DNA of 64,000 nucleotides from Syngnathus acus. Taxonomy: Eukaryota; Chordata; Actinopteri; Syngnathiformes; Syngnathidae. The stretch lies in the NCBI RefSeq assembly GCF_901709675.1, contig NC_051097.1:9466039-9530038 (forward strand), read 5' to 3'. This document shows positions 34,627 to 47,120 of this stretch, one piece after another; position 1 is the first letter of the stretch, and each line of letters opens with the position of its first letter. Position numbers and translations under genes: made by a program. Under the pieces are notes generated by a model. It was not told where the DNA came from. It saw only the letters and a list, made by a program, of their open reading frames with translations, and searched no databases.

Positions 34627-36540
34627 GTGAGTAGCCAATTGATTCTTTTTAACCTGAAATTGTAATTAGTGCTTGGATTTTGTGTGTGTGTGTGTGCTGC
34701 TGCGCTTATCGGTGCTGTCTGAGCAGGACCTGACAGAGGCTGAGAGTAGAAAGGACTTGCTTGAATGGGACTGTGAGAATGAAAGAAAGGAAGCAGCGCA
34801 AGCGTGGCATTCAATATGTGGTGCTGGTGCAACCCTGGGATACATCTCCATCAATCTGCCCCTGCCTCACCCCCCCCCTCCCTTCCTCCCTCCCTCTGCC
34901 CGTGGGAGCTAATGCTGTTAATTAGCAGCGTGCGCTTGGAATGAAAGGAATGCCGAGCCGGACTGGGCTTTGCTTCGGACTCTTGTGCCCTCCTTTGCGC
35001 GAGTGTGCCGTCTCCTCGTCTTGTTGACGTGTTGATGAGGTCAGGCTTCTTCTGAGTCATAGAATCGGATCTGGCTGATGCCAGCCCATTATAAGCGGCT
35101 GAAGCAGCCACAGTTCTATCAATGTCCCGGAAGAGTCGGTTCTCTTCCCCGTGGTTCTCTGGAACTCTCCGTCCCGAGCCACGGTCTCCAACTCGTCCTC
35201 CTCATCACTCCATCTCTGCGCTCGTGTTTGCTATTCCGACTTTCAACTCCAGCGTGCTCCTTTTACGCCGGAGTGGAATCGAGACTAGAAAGTGAGAGGA
35301 TTGCAGAGTTGTGAAGAAGAGAGGGAAGAGTGAGGAATGAGGGAGAAAGTGGAAGGTGGGGAGGGGAGAGGGGGGGCATTGAAAAGGCCGACACTAGCTC
35401 GGACAATTAGCCCGGGGAGTGTGTCCTGGGGTGCTATTCTGAGAGGGGCTTTGGCCCCTGGGTCTTGGGCGCTGGGTCACGGGATGCCTTGACCCCTCCA
35501 GTCGACAGCTAGGCATGGGAGCCATTATTACGGTCTGATTGATTAGCACTGAGCGGAAATCCCTTTTCTCTTCACTCCTCGGGAGAAAAAAAAGACGAGC
35601 GCTTTTTTTTTTGTCCTTTTGCTGGTGCTGCTGCTGATTTCCAAAAATGACTTTGTATATCATGTAAAGTTGTATCTGATTGGGTTTAGGGTTGGGTCAA
35701 AGTGCAAAAACCATAATGTGCAGAAAATACAAAAAAAAGTAGTGAGTAGCATGTTTATTCCTTTTTTTATTGTCTCCCCTTTCTCAATCTCCTTTCACTG
35801 CTTTAATCTTGGCGGTCCCATCTTTCCCTCCCCCTCCTCCCCCGCCTCCTCCCTAGACTGGGAGTTTAGTGTGGTGTTTAGCCCGGCTCACGGCTGATCA
35901 AAGCAGGACGTGTCAGACTAGGCTTAGCCCGGGCACTCCTAATGGAGCGCCGTTTTCATGCCTTGTTGCTGGTGGGTAAGGAGGGAGACATGGGAGGGGG
36001 GGAGATGAGAGAGGGGGTGCAAGGAAAGTCCCAAAACAAGTGGCAGAGGGAGCTGAAGGCATCTCGGCCAAGTGAGAGTGAAAGAGCTTCAAATAGAAAC
36101 AAAAATAAAAGCAAAGGAAAATCCAGAATTTGGCTGATGTTGCATCCAAGAAGCGTATTCAAGTCTGAGTTTAAGAAACTTTTTCTTACCGCATCTTGGA
36201 CCCTAACCACCTAGACTGCGAAGAATCTCTCCAGATAATCCGGCCATTTTTGATTGGACAGTTTAGGTCGGCGCAGGGTAGCTCTCACACATGGTTTGGT
36301 TTTAGCTTGGAAGCAACACCAGACGGGAAGAGGGCTTTGTGTGTGTATGTGCGAGCGTGTGAAAGCGAGAGAGAGGAGGGGGGGGGTCCAGGGATGCATA
36401 ATAAGAAAAAGAGAGTTCTGAGTGTGTGTGTGTGTCCATATATTCGCATTTACCAACATTTGTGCAGACACACATTAAAAGTGACTATTAAAAAGCGATA
36501 CTGGCTCGCGGAAGTTGTCCATCTACTAAATACACAAAGT
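34627..36540. other. GC-richer, purine/pyrimidine-biased region, no coding gene recognised
   Basis: Contains a (TG)n run near 34680, C-rich and GA-rich tracts (34860-34900, 35320-35380, 35990-36060) and CpG-bearing DNA near 35100-35290 that could be further untranslated exon or intronic regulatory DNA downstream of the candidate promoter. Many overlapping frames exist on both strands; none has a domain. Confidence 0.4.
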
Positions 36541-39500
36541 TAAGTCGTGTGTACCGAAGAAATTGATTCCAGGGAGGACAAGACATGACTAACTAAAAAA
36601 GAGGCAGGGTTGATAGGTGACGCAAATTATTCTTAAGCAAAGAGAAGTGGCAATGACTTATTAAAAATATATATGTTAAAAGGAATATTAGTTAGGAAAG
36701 TTAACTGTTTGGATTTTATCTTTCGATTCAAATCCACGCATAATATCGACCCTAACTGAGAGGTGGAGCAAAATGGAGCACAGTCGTGCGTCACATGAAA
36801 GAAGTAAGAATGAAATTGTGAGTACCTGCATTTATCCCATCTTTTGTCTGAAGAAAGGCTCCAAGCAGGAGCAAATGTAAACTCCCACGCTTCCTCGCAA
36901 TGCCCTTTGTCTTTCCTTTGAGTTTGGAGATGCCACTTGCTGTTTGCTTTTATCTATAAGAACCGAAGGCTTTCAAAACATGACATGATTTGATTCAGAT
37001 TCAGCCCCAATTAAGATGCATTACTGAGATGTTGCGTTGTGCTGCTGTTTTCTACCTTCAACCTGCAGCTAGTAAAAAATGGCTCACGCTGTTTAATTAT
37101 CACTGCTGTCGATTTGCTTAGTGGCTAGCTGCTAGCCACTAGCCGCTATGATCCAGAATAGTGTCAATGTGGCTTTGGGCTACATTAGAGTATGGAGGGA
37201 AGCAAACAGGGATAAATGATGAAGAAGCAAGCAAGGCATTAGCCATCCATCTATCCCTCCATTCATTGATTGTCATGGACAAACCTTTTACTTTCATTAG
37301 GGAGATGCATTTTGCATCACTGATAGATTCTCTTTGCATGTTGACCGTCAACTGACTAGTCCACTGATCCAATCTGGCTAAAAAAAATAAACTCAAGTTG
37401 GGGTGGCTTAAAAAATCCTAGGAGGCTTCTGCCCTGCTAAAATAGGCCTAACTACACCACTGCTGAGAATTTTGTTTGCAAGGTGTTATTTTTTTGTTGA
37501 GAAAATACCGATTTTTACACTTGCTATGGCTGTGAGACAGGTTAGGCATTAGCTTTGGCAGAGATGGCAGGTTCCGTATTGACGGAGGGGGAGAGGCGGT
37601 GGTCAAGAGGTCAAGGAAGAAGTGACAGGTCTCGCTGAGAAAAAGGCCACTCGTAGCGCTGGCTTGAAAGATGAGAACAAACACCGGGACGCATAAGTGC
37701 TGTGAGGCTGAGAGGCTGTCCGGCATTTACGTCAACATGCGTGACATTGACTCCTTGAGGAAGACAGGAGAAGAGAAGTCAGAGGGTCACCATGAGGACA
37801 GCGGAAGCGATTGTGATGTCGCGACACGAAAGATTCAACGGATCCCAATTTTACCGAAAGGCACATTAGCGAATAAGTGGGAGAGAAGGGACTGTGTTGG
37901 AAGACAAAAAACTAATGAGAGTAACAGTGGAAATGAGGTTGTTGCCTCTTGTCTTGTCTCTTTGGTTTATGTGAACATCACCATTTGCATAATACGAGCG
38001 TAAAGAAAGAAGCGGAACGGTCTCGTGTTACTTTGCGCTTCAAATACAAAATGTCTCGGAACATCAAAATCACTTTCAAAGCACTCCGACACAACGCAGA
38101 CGAAAACAACGAGGCTCTTCTCCGCGTTCTTTCTCGCACGGATGTCGTCAGATTGAATGACAATTATCGACGTATCCGCTTGTCTTGTTCCCTGCACAAA
38201 AGATCAACTGAAGGGAATTAGATGCTTGAAGTGGAGAGGCAAGAATGCTCAAGTCTCATTTTCCACACTGAACAAATTCTGCCAAGGAATCTTATGTTGC
38301 AGTTTAGCGCGAGGATGCCTCTGTGAAATATCGAGTTTGAACAAAAGCTTTTGAAAACACCGATGCGAATTTGGACTTTTTACTCTTCATGCGACAACCA
38401 CTTTCTAGTTGTTCCAATTTTTTTTCGTTATTCAAGTCTGCTCACACAGATGGCCAGCTCGGGGATACTAGAACAAGACCGTTCTCATTTATTTTCATGT
38501 TTTTGTTTGTTATAACGCCACGAGTTGGAGACTCTACTTCACTTGCATAAAATGTTTACGTACTTCTGGGAGTGCATGAATTCAATAATGGAGAAGCTTT
38601 CAGTCCATTGAAAAACATGACACGTTTTGGTTCACTATGAAGACATCATTTATTTATTTTTATTTTATTTATTTATTTATTTGTTTATTTCAATAGCTGT
38701 CCATCCCGTTTCCTTTGGACAAGTGTGTGTAGAGTTTTTTTTTTCCAAGGTGGTGAGCTTTTAATCTATTTAATTCTGATCTTTAAAGACTAATCAATGC
38801 TCCCTTTTATATTTCCATTAGGTCGCACATGCAGGGAAAGGGATAAAGCTTGACAAAAGAGGCTCAGCCATGGCCACATTAACACAGAAAATTCACAATG
38901 CTGCTCCCAAAGTGGATTAAGATGTTGGTTGACCTCCAATTTGTTTGGATGGAGAAACAATAGTGATTCACGCTCAACCTGACGAGAGAGGTTGAACGTA
39001 AAATGGAACAGCAGAAAGACGGAACAGCCGCCACCTGATAATATTAATTTCGATTGTGTCATTGTCCATCAAGTATCGTAAATATCACACCATCCGCAGA
39101 CAGTGAGCTGTAGATCTAAACAAATGATTGTGGGTAACTAAATAAATGTCCAACCCATGACCATGAGGCGCTCTAAATAGACACACTAACTCGATCTGCG
39201 TCAGTCTTGGGGAAAAAAAAAACCTGCTCACTTTTTTGTCTTCCTCTGCGTGTACTCGCGGCTGACAACGAGACACTCTAAACATAGTTCATCGTGTTTT
39301 GTAAAAGCCCCTTACAGTAAGTTGTTAGACAATGTTTTTTTTGGAGGGGTAATTGACACCCCCCCTTCCTCTTTCACCCACCCTCTCAGGATGCACTCAT
39401 TTATTTTGCCTTACTTAACTGACTATTTTCCTGCACAGGAGTCTACGAGGGTGTTTTTTTTTTTTTTTTTTTTCCAGCCCACTGCGATAGTTTATTAGCA

Positions 39501-39989
39501 ATGTCTCCTTTGATGGTTACTTTGCACGCTCGATTATGGCTGAAAGGGAGTGGGCCGGGCCCCGGGGTTCCGAGGAAGTCTGTCTAATGATATTAACAAC
39601 ATCCTTTATATGGTAGTCACTGCTTGCAGGGGTTTGTTGAAGGAGTACAGAGAAGAGATCAGAAGTCAAGGAAAAAGGGTGTAAAGAGAAAACCGATGTC
39701 ACCCCTGTGCGTGATTTGTAAGCTTAGCCAATCACAAGCGAGATATTTCACACAACGCGGGCACCGAGAGTTCATTTCAAGCAATTAGCTACAGTGCATT
39801 ATAAACACCTGGATATAAAATAGTGCCTGCGTGTAAAACAGGCAGGAGTTAAGGAACGAGGCGCTCGTGCGGCGATTCAGCCAGAAGAAAAATAAAGGAA
39901 GGAATCGATCGGTTGGTGACTGAGTGAAAATAAACATGGCAATTATGAGAGATGGATCGCCGAGACGGGAATGACCCTGGTCCAATTTG
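36541..39989. other. No gene seen
   Basis: Non-coding. (TTTA)n at about 38648-38690; T19-type run near 39455; a 21-base perfect palindrome at 37120-37140. Short frames on both strands lack domains. Confidence 0.5.
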
Positions 39990-40230
39990 AAAAGATTCGC
40001 ACACTATCTTCACGTATATTATAGTGAGCTGTCACCCAAGTGCCCGTCATTTTTAATTGAAAACTTTGCCTTGCTGTCACAAATCCCATCGCCTCCACGC
40101 GCTTGGGGATTAGCCATTTATGAATAATAAATATATATGTCTGAAAACAGAAACTGATAGTTGTAAACACTGTGTGTCATAATAAACAATTTATGCGACC
40201 ATAAAATACCATTGCAGATAAATGGATTCA
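39990..40230. promoter_or_regulatory. Candidate conserved non-coding element
   Basis: About 240 bases of balanced composition free of simple repeats, with CATTTATGAATAATAAATAT, TTTTTAATTGAAAAC and ATAAACAATTTATG words typical of homeodomain, MEF2-like and Fox/Sox sites. Based on appearance only. Confidence 0.25.
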
Positions 40231-41119
40231 GGGCCACGTATTGCGCAACACTGCCAATAAATGGCGGCTTAATTTATATGGATGCGTTGGGCTGGCAATC
40301 ATCTTTTTTTTTTCCTATAAACATTTTCAAATTAATGAAATATAACTGAACTATAACTTTCTCAGAGATGTTTTCCTTTTTTTAATGGACTGGTATCGAA
40401 TCAATCACAGAGGAAATATACTAAACAAGCAGTACGGTCATTTAACCTTAAATAACTTAGCTTAGCTTATCTCGGGATACAAAAACAGGAAGCTGAGTGC
40501 TCTTTTCTTCCACCCAAGTGGTCATCATATTTGTAAAATCCGCATTTAAAATCCAATCGACCCATCAGCTCAGTGCCCAGAGGCGGCGGTCATACTAGCC
40601 TTCTGCCATTTTCCCCCTCCAGATGTAACATTTACAGCTCCATCTGTCCTCCCATTGCTCTGCAGTGGTGCGCAACCCACGGGTCTCAACCCCTCCTTTT
40701 ATGATACTTTATTTGTTTGTCATATAAATGTCATTGTCCGTCAGCCATGAGAGCCGCACCCCACGGTATAGGAACAATTGTTTTGCTAGTAGCATGTGTG
40801 TACTTGTGCAAGCAGATTAGATTTCATCGTGAAGGCATGTTGAACACTCCGTCAATTTCCTGCCGCACATTCGCCTTTCCCTCCCCGTGACAAATTCCTC
40901 GATTCCCTCACAACACATTTCTAATATATTTATTGGTCATGGGCATTTTATGGTCCCATATATTGCTTCTCTCCATGCCTGGCAAATATTGAATGGCTTC
41001 CACATTTGTGTGTGCAAGGGTGGGAAAGAAAGATGAGAGGAAGCTAATCGTGTCAAAGATCTCCGCTTTGCCTTCTGTTTGGAAAAGTTTTCTTCAAGGC
41101 CTTTTCGGATTTGAATGCA

Positions 41120-41150
<31 letters not shown>

Positions 41151-42119
41151 GTATATATTGTGGTATGAGGCCATTACGTTCCGTAGTATTTAAACTAAAG
41201 TACATATGGGACCAGTTAAATGTCGGCACATTTCTCCGTTACTACAGGCAATTTGTTTTAATTGTGGACTTAAACATAATAGAGCTTCAAATTTCCTCCT
41301 TTCATGGCAGCCCGTATGAAATGTGAGAGTGCCTGTTAACTAGCTCAGTTATGTTACGACAATCAGAAAAGGCGATTCTTAATGCGACGTATGTCATCCG
41401 TCTCGATGGATTTTACTCGGGTGAGGTAAAAACAATATGACTTTTTCCGAGGTGGATTTTCTGGGTGAAGTTACAAACTACGTGGACTACATTACGGGAG
41501 AAGCCGTTCCGATGATTCGATACAATAATTGTGAGACGTTTTGAGTTACATCACAAGGCGGTCGACTTAAATATGTGGCTACACAAAAATTAGCATGTCT
41601 GTGAGGCAATCAAGTCGGTCACTAATGGAAAAATTGAATCAAACTTTTCGAAACGTCATTCTTGGTAGTCGAACAAATCCGAAAGTGCCAATATATTACT
41701 TCACCACCGTCCATGAAATATTATATTCTCCCGGGGATGATCTGCAATAGCGGTGGCCTTGGATTGCACTCCATCCCGACTGGCTGTAGGCTTGTTAATT
41801 AAAATAATCCCAAATATTCACTTCAGTAGAAGCATTAACACCAAAGTAAAAGAACACTTTACTGACTTGTTATAAGTACACTGCTGAGTCAGAGTTCAGG
41901 AGCGGCTTAATTTCTTTTATAATTGGCTGTGAGTAAAACTTCTGGTGGGTACTTTAATTGACAAAGCACACATTCTAAATATTAGGATGATGAGTGACCA
42001 CCATGTACGCCATGAGCTGAGCAATATCTGCTGATTTACTACCCCAACATCGTCGCTAAATTATATATGGCAGAAAACCTTCCTTTGCTAATTCAGTTGA
42101 AAAAATAAACGATAGCGAA
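40231..42119. other. No gene seen
   Basis: Non-coding. A (TA)n-type run at 41125-41158; nothing else recognised. Confidence 0.5.
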
Positions 42120-42290
42120 TGCAAAATCCAATAGAGATCGCTTGCTTTCGCTTCAAATTAGCTCCGATTATGACATGTCTATATTGGAGCTTCCTGGAGC
42201 ATCGTGAAATATGTAAAGTAAGCTTTAAATGGATTTCCAAGGACATAATGGAGCGTGTGCTGTATTTCATTGTTATCCTGCTCGCCCCCT
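42120..42290. promoter_or_regulatory. Candidate conserved non-coding element
   Basis: Balanced-composition DNA with AGCTCCGATTATGACATGTC and a TGTAAAGTAAGC word, no repeats and no frame preserved. Motif-based inference only. Confidence 0.2.
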
Positions 42291-42704
42291 AATCTCATGA
42301 GACACAAAAACAAGGCCTACATGTGAGACTTGGGGAACATTTAATTATTTACATTAGTAGTGGGTGTATGGGCTGGCAGCAATCATGGCCAATCAAATCA
42401 GCCCTTCCATTTTTTTGTATTTTTTTTTTAAAGCGCAGCGCTCCTACCGTGAGGCACTGACAGCTTTATTATGGTGGGTCTAAAAAGAAAAAAAAAATTG
42501 TCTTTTTACCTTGTCAGTATCATTCGTGGTTATTTTACCTACATTATTGTCGTGTTATCATAAATAGTGCATTTATTGTCGCATCATCTTATAAAGCAGT
42601 TTGTTCAGTTATTGTTCAAGTTACTGTAAGAAATGGTTACAAAATGTTATTTGTTAGACAAGATAAATATTTTTGTAGAGATTTTAACAAGGGTCGTTTC
42701 ACTT

Positions 42705-42766
42705 GGGCCATATAAAATGATCTGGCGGGCCAGATCTGGCCCCCGGGCCTTGACTTTGACACCCAT
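42705..42766. repeat. hAT-end-like fragment
   Basis: GCGGGCCAGATCTGGCCCCC then GGGCCTTGACTTTGACACCC. This is the 'gggccggatctggcccccgggcc...tttgacaccc' terminus dispersed in fish genomes, with the outer TTTGACACCC matching a hAT inverted-repeat tip. Only one end is seen. Confidence 0.6.
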
Positions 42767-42954
42767 ACTTTAGAAGGTCTTTCTGCTTGCTCCTCAACAT
42801 TTCTCCCAACCAATGGTCATCTTTTTTCACCCCTTTTTTTTTTTTTAGTCAAATTCCATGACCTTTAAGACTATTCAATGTCAAGGCACCTATAAATTGG
42901 GGCGAAAGAAAAACAAGAAAACAGAATGCACTTGTAGAGAAGGAGAGACAGCGA

Positions 42955-43090
42955 GATGACAGGTCGCCAGATGGTCTAATAACCGCGGGAAATATTACCG
43001 CTGGCAGCCGCTCACCAACATTAATGACACCGGTCATGTACGAGCCCCGAGAAGAGGCTATGTGCGCCACTTCATCTTCCTGAGGCTGCA
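42955..43090. promoter_or_regulatory. Candidate conserved non-coding element
   Basis: CpG-bearing, repeat-free stretch with ATAACCGCGGGAAATATTAC, CAACATTAATGACACC and a GGTCATGTACGAGCC segment. It lies in the region I infer to be intronic. No alignment available. Confidence 0.25.
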
Positions 43091-46000
43091 CGCTCTATGT
43101 GGGTCACATTTATCTCGACTAGCAAGGTCAAAAAGCCCGCCCCCTTAATTATGACGCCATTCCCAAAAGGCAAACATTTATTGCATGATAGCAAATATGT
43201 GCATTGGCCAAGACGAAAGAGCGAGAGTTCAAATCGTACAATCGTGTCATGCTCGGACAAAGTTTCACGAAAGAAAATTCGCAAGCGAAATGTGATATTT
43301 CATCCCCCCCCGGTGACTGTTTAGTAATCTCACAGTCTTTTGGTTCAGTCCAGCAATCCCTTCTGTCTTATCGCTCTCAGAGGTCTCTATGAAATATTCT
43401 GACCAAGCTCCGACGGGGAGCACATAATTAGAAAGCACTGAACCGTGACTCTGACACGAGGGCTTTTCTCCTATCTGTTTGGACAAGCCATGCTGAAGAG
43501 GGGAGGGGGGAGTAGGGGGGGGGGGGCTGTAAAACATCTTTATGGTCAGGATGCTACACCAACCTGAAATGTCCTTGATTACATTTCGACAGATATGAGC
43601 AAAAGGAGGGGGAGAGGGAAAAGTGAGGAGATGCAGGGCGGCAAGATATGTTGATGAATACAGCTGAGCAGAAACCGAAACTGGGAAAAAAAAGACTTGG
43701 GATCGTTTTTATTTAATGACCGCTGCTTAAATCATCAGTCATCTCTAGTACATTAATTGTTTGGCTTCACCTGACGCGCAACACTTTTCCAAAGACGAAA
43801 ATGGTGCCGTTAAAAGACGAACGGAGGTTACGACATTTTATTTTAAACTTCTGTGGGGAGAAGGTGAAAAGTAGGTCAAGGTCCAGACCAAATGATTGCA
43901 ATTTAGACCGATTGTAGGAAAAATGTCAGTTCACTTGTTTTGGATCAGATCTGATTCTGTATGTTTTGTGTTTTTCTATGTGCCTTAATTGAGGGGGGGG
44001 TCATGGTTTGACTTTGTTGACTTTGTCCCTATATCGCTTCATTATGTTGTGGCGGTGTAACTAGCTCGTTATTGTGCTGACGGTCTGGATTAGCGAAGGA
44101 CAGCGAAGCCTCTGGGACAGTTTTATTACCGTGTGCCCTTGGTGCATTGTGGAGGTTCACATATGATGACGGCAAAACACACACACACAATCATATACCC
44201 GGCATACTGTCCACTCTTTTTTATGAGGATCCCATTCAGATAAATGAATGTCCAGCAGCCAAAGTTGTTAATTACCATTTATGGTTTTTGATGACCATTG
44301 AATGGTCAGATTGCCTCTCATTGTCACTACGTCAAGAAACCAGGGAATAAAAATCCAATCTCGGTCGCAGACTCACGGAAAAAGTCATGAAGGTGGATTG
44401 TCATGGTGATTGGTTTTATATTATAAATGTTAAAGTGCTCATCTTCTCTGGGAGTCAGAATTGATTTAATTTTGTGAGATATGTATATATTTAATATTTT
44501 TATATATTTATATATTATATATATATATATATATATAATATTTTTATATATTTTATATATATTTATATATATATATATATATAAAATCTTTTTTTCTTTT
44601 TTTTTTCTTTTTTTTTTTTATATAAACCTTGCCCTACCCCAGCAACCTGTTTGGCCTCTCAGTAAATCCTTCTCAGCTCACCCCTCGCAACCTCTACTGA
44701 CAGCAAATTGGCTCCAGCCGGACTTCAAATGATCTGCTGCAGGATACCTCTTCCCTCTCCTTTTTTTTTTTCTTCACCGTCATGATCTAATCCTCTAATA
44801 AGACCACCTCTACAGTGGGCTTGACAAAGCCGCCATGCTGCAGGTCAAGCATTGTCATGTCACGATACTTACGGTAGCTTTAACAGCCATTTAGGTTCCC
44901 TCGTATAAAATGAGGAAAAAAAAATTCACCTCAATTAAATTGATCAACCAAACTTGAAAGATTTAAGCTGATTATTTAGCTGCCTTATCGCATGTGTCCA
45001 ACGCCCACACGAATTCAATCCATAAACAGCAGCGAGCTCAGTACCGATATCCGACTCAGTGGTCCCAAACAAGCAGCTGCCAGTCGTCTCACCGTGGCCA
45101 AAGGATGCTCCGTATTTGCTTCATGTTTATTCAAATCTCAGATTGTGTTTGCGCTGCATGTGTGTGAACAGTCTGACGGTCACAGATAAGGCGGCGGCTA
45201 TCTTATCGGGTCGAGCCAACCTATCCCGAGCCCTAACAAGCCTCAGGTGTTTTTGCGCGTTGACATTTTTCCATAGCTGTATTTCCAATTTCATGCCATT
45301 TGTGTAACTGTCAGTCTCAGTTTTTTTAATAAATATTCTGTGCTTGTTTTTAAAAGTGCATCTATGTAAACGATCCGAGTGAAGACGCAGGCGCTCATTT
45401 GAATTTCATTTGAATTAGCACCTCTCCAAGTTGTCTGATGTCGCATTAGTGGCTGCATGATCAAAAGATGGCCGTCCGTCGCTGGCTTTGAGCCAACAAG
45501 GGCCCGTGTCCAATTTTGCCACCGCATATCGAACAATGCTTTCTAGTTCTGGTTTTTAATTGAAGCTCCATCGAAGCAAAGATCCAACAAAATACCACAA
45601 TCGGGTCCTACTCGAAAAGCCACATTTTACTCGGTCTGATTTTTATAAAATGCTGAGAGGGTCATTATCACCCATCTACTTTAATCCCTCATTTCGTTTG
45701 CATTTGGCTTTTCATCTTATTTTTAATTTCGTTCTTGCATAATATATTCTCTGAATAATTTGAGGCCAGCCAACAAATGCTGTCAACCTCCATGCAAGGC
45801 ATGAGGGATTTGCTTGTTTGTTTTTTGCTGGCACATTATTTACATTTATTTTATTTCTTTTTTGTTCCTTTTGTGACTTCTTTATGCCCACTCATTGGAG
45901 AACTGCTCAAGAAGTGCTGAGCTCTAAAAATTAAGAGTCTGAAAGAAGTAAACAAGCTGAATATGAATATGAATCCGCACATGGAAAGACATTGATGTTG

Positions 46001-47079
46001 ATAAAGTCTGTGTTTGTAAATGTGGAAGTCGGAAAGCCCCGTGGTGATGCTGCAGCACAGCGTCTGTATGCCACCTGCAGCTTTTTTTCCGCCTTCCTGC
46101 CATGCTGGAAGATGAAATGGAGGTTTTTGAAAACAAATGAACAGTCATAGACGCCTGTAAAATGAAATGGGCACACATGACACCTCTAATATATATATTT
46201 TTCAAAACAAGCATGTGGTCTGCAGACCTCAGTAAACTGACAGGATGTGTGGTCACTGGTGGAATCCATCCATTCATCCATTCATCCGTCCATCCATCCA
46301 TGGACGCTGACCTCACATGTCCCCGCACCTCCCTCCAAACAAAGCGACACCCCGGGGAATTCTCCTCGCCAAACACGGCTGCGACTTTTGACTTTTAAAC
46401 AGACTGACAGCATTTGAGTTTTTATTGAATTGGATTTATTCCCCCCTCTTAAATCTCAAATGCCCAATTTCAGGGCTCAGCCCATCTTATCCTCTTGTAG
46501 CCGCTCTAGTTACACCTCAGCTATTCTGCTATAATGGAGTTATTTCGGAATTTATATTCGGCACCAGACTGCTTCATCAAAGTTTGCGACGTGGCTGCAG
46601 CAACAGCCGTTTTACAACACGGATGATTTGGCTTGATGTGTGTTGCATGCTAAGTTACCATGACGTGGGGCCGGGTGCACATGTGTGTATGTGTGTGTGG
46701 CAGCAGACAGCGTGAAAAGCGTGTAATAGGCTCACCTGTCCCTGGCTGGAGACTGATGGGCAGGTGGAGAGAATGGAAGCCAGATGGAAAGAAGGAAGCG
46801 AAAAATGAGACCTCACGAATGCTTCGTGCATTCATTTTGGTTTCGACCTGATGAGAAGGCTGATGGAAACATCGGTTTATAAAAAATTCTTTTGCACAGG
46901 TTGGAATTTAGGATATTTGTAATTCGGTGTACCTCAGGGTCTGACGGAGTGTGTTGAGGGAACTGATTTATATCAACCATGTTAGAAATGCGAGACTAAA
47001 TCTCCATTTTTCAGATTTTGAAATCGTTTACATTTTTTTTTTAATATAATTTAATTGACTGTGTTTTTTTATTCAACAG
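43091..47079. other. No gene seen
   Basis: Non-coding with simple repeats: G11 near 43517, an AT-rich tract and pyrimidine run at 44481-44623, and (CCAT)n-like repeats at 46264-46302. The 150-codon minus-strand frame at 45924-46376 crosses the CCAT repeat and is treated as chance. Confidence 0.5.
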
Positions 47080-47120
47080 GGTGAAGAGGAGGACTGTGCG
47101 GAAGTTTCATCTTTTCCAAG
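47080..47120 (+). other. Candidate 41-nt internal exon
   Basis: A pyrimidine-rich run and TTATTCAACAG acceptor (AG at 47078-47079) precede the segment, with a branch-point-like TTGAC about 25 bases upstream. The donor is AAG|GTAATT at 47121. The 41 bases are open in two frames, one reading GEEEDCAEVSSFP and the other VKRRTVRKFHLFQ; neither is a family I recognise. The length is not a multiple of three. There is no ATG inside, so it could also be a 5' untranslated exon joined to the candidate first exon at 34.4 kb. Confidence 0.35.

Noticed and set aside
45924-46376. 150-codon minus-strand frame
   Set aside because: Includes translated CCAT repeat (WTDEWMNGW-type residues) and an alternative overlapping frame of similar length.
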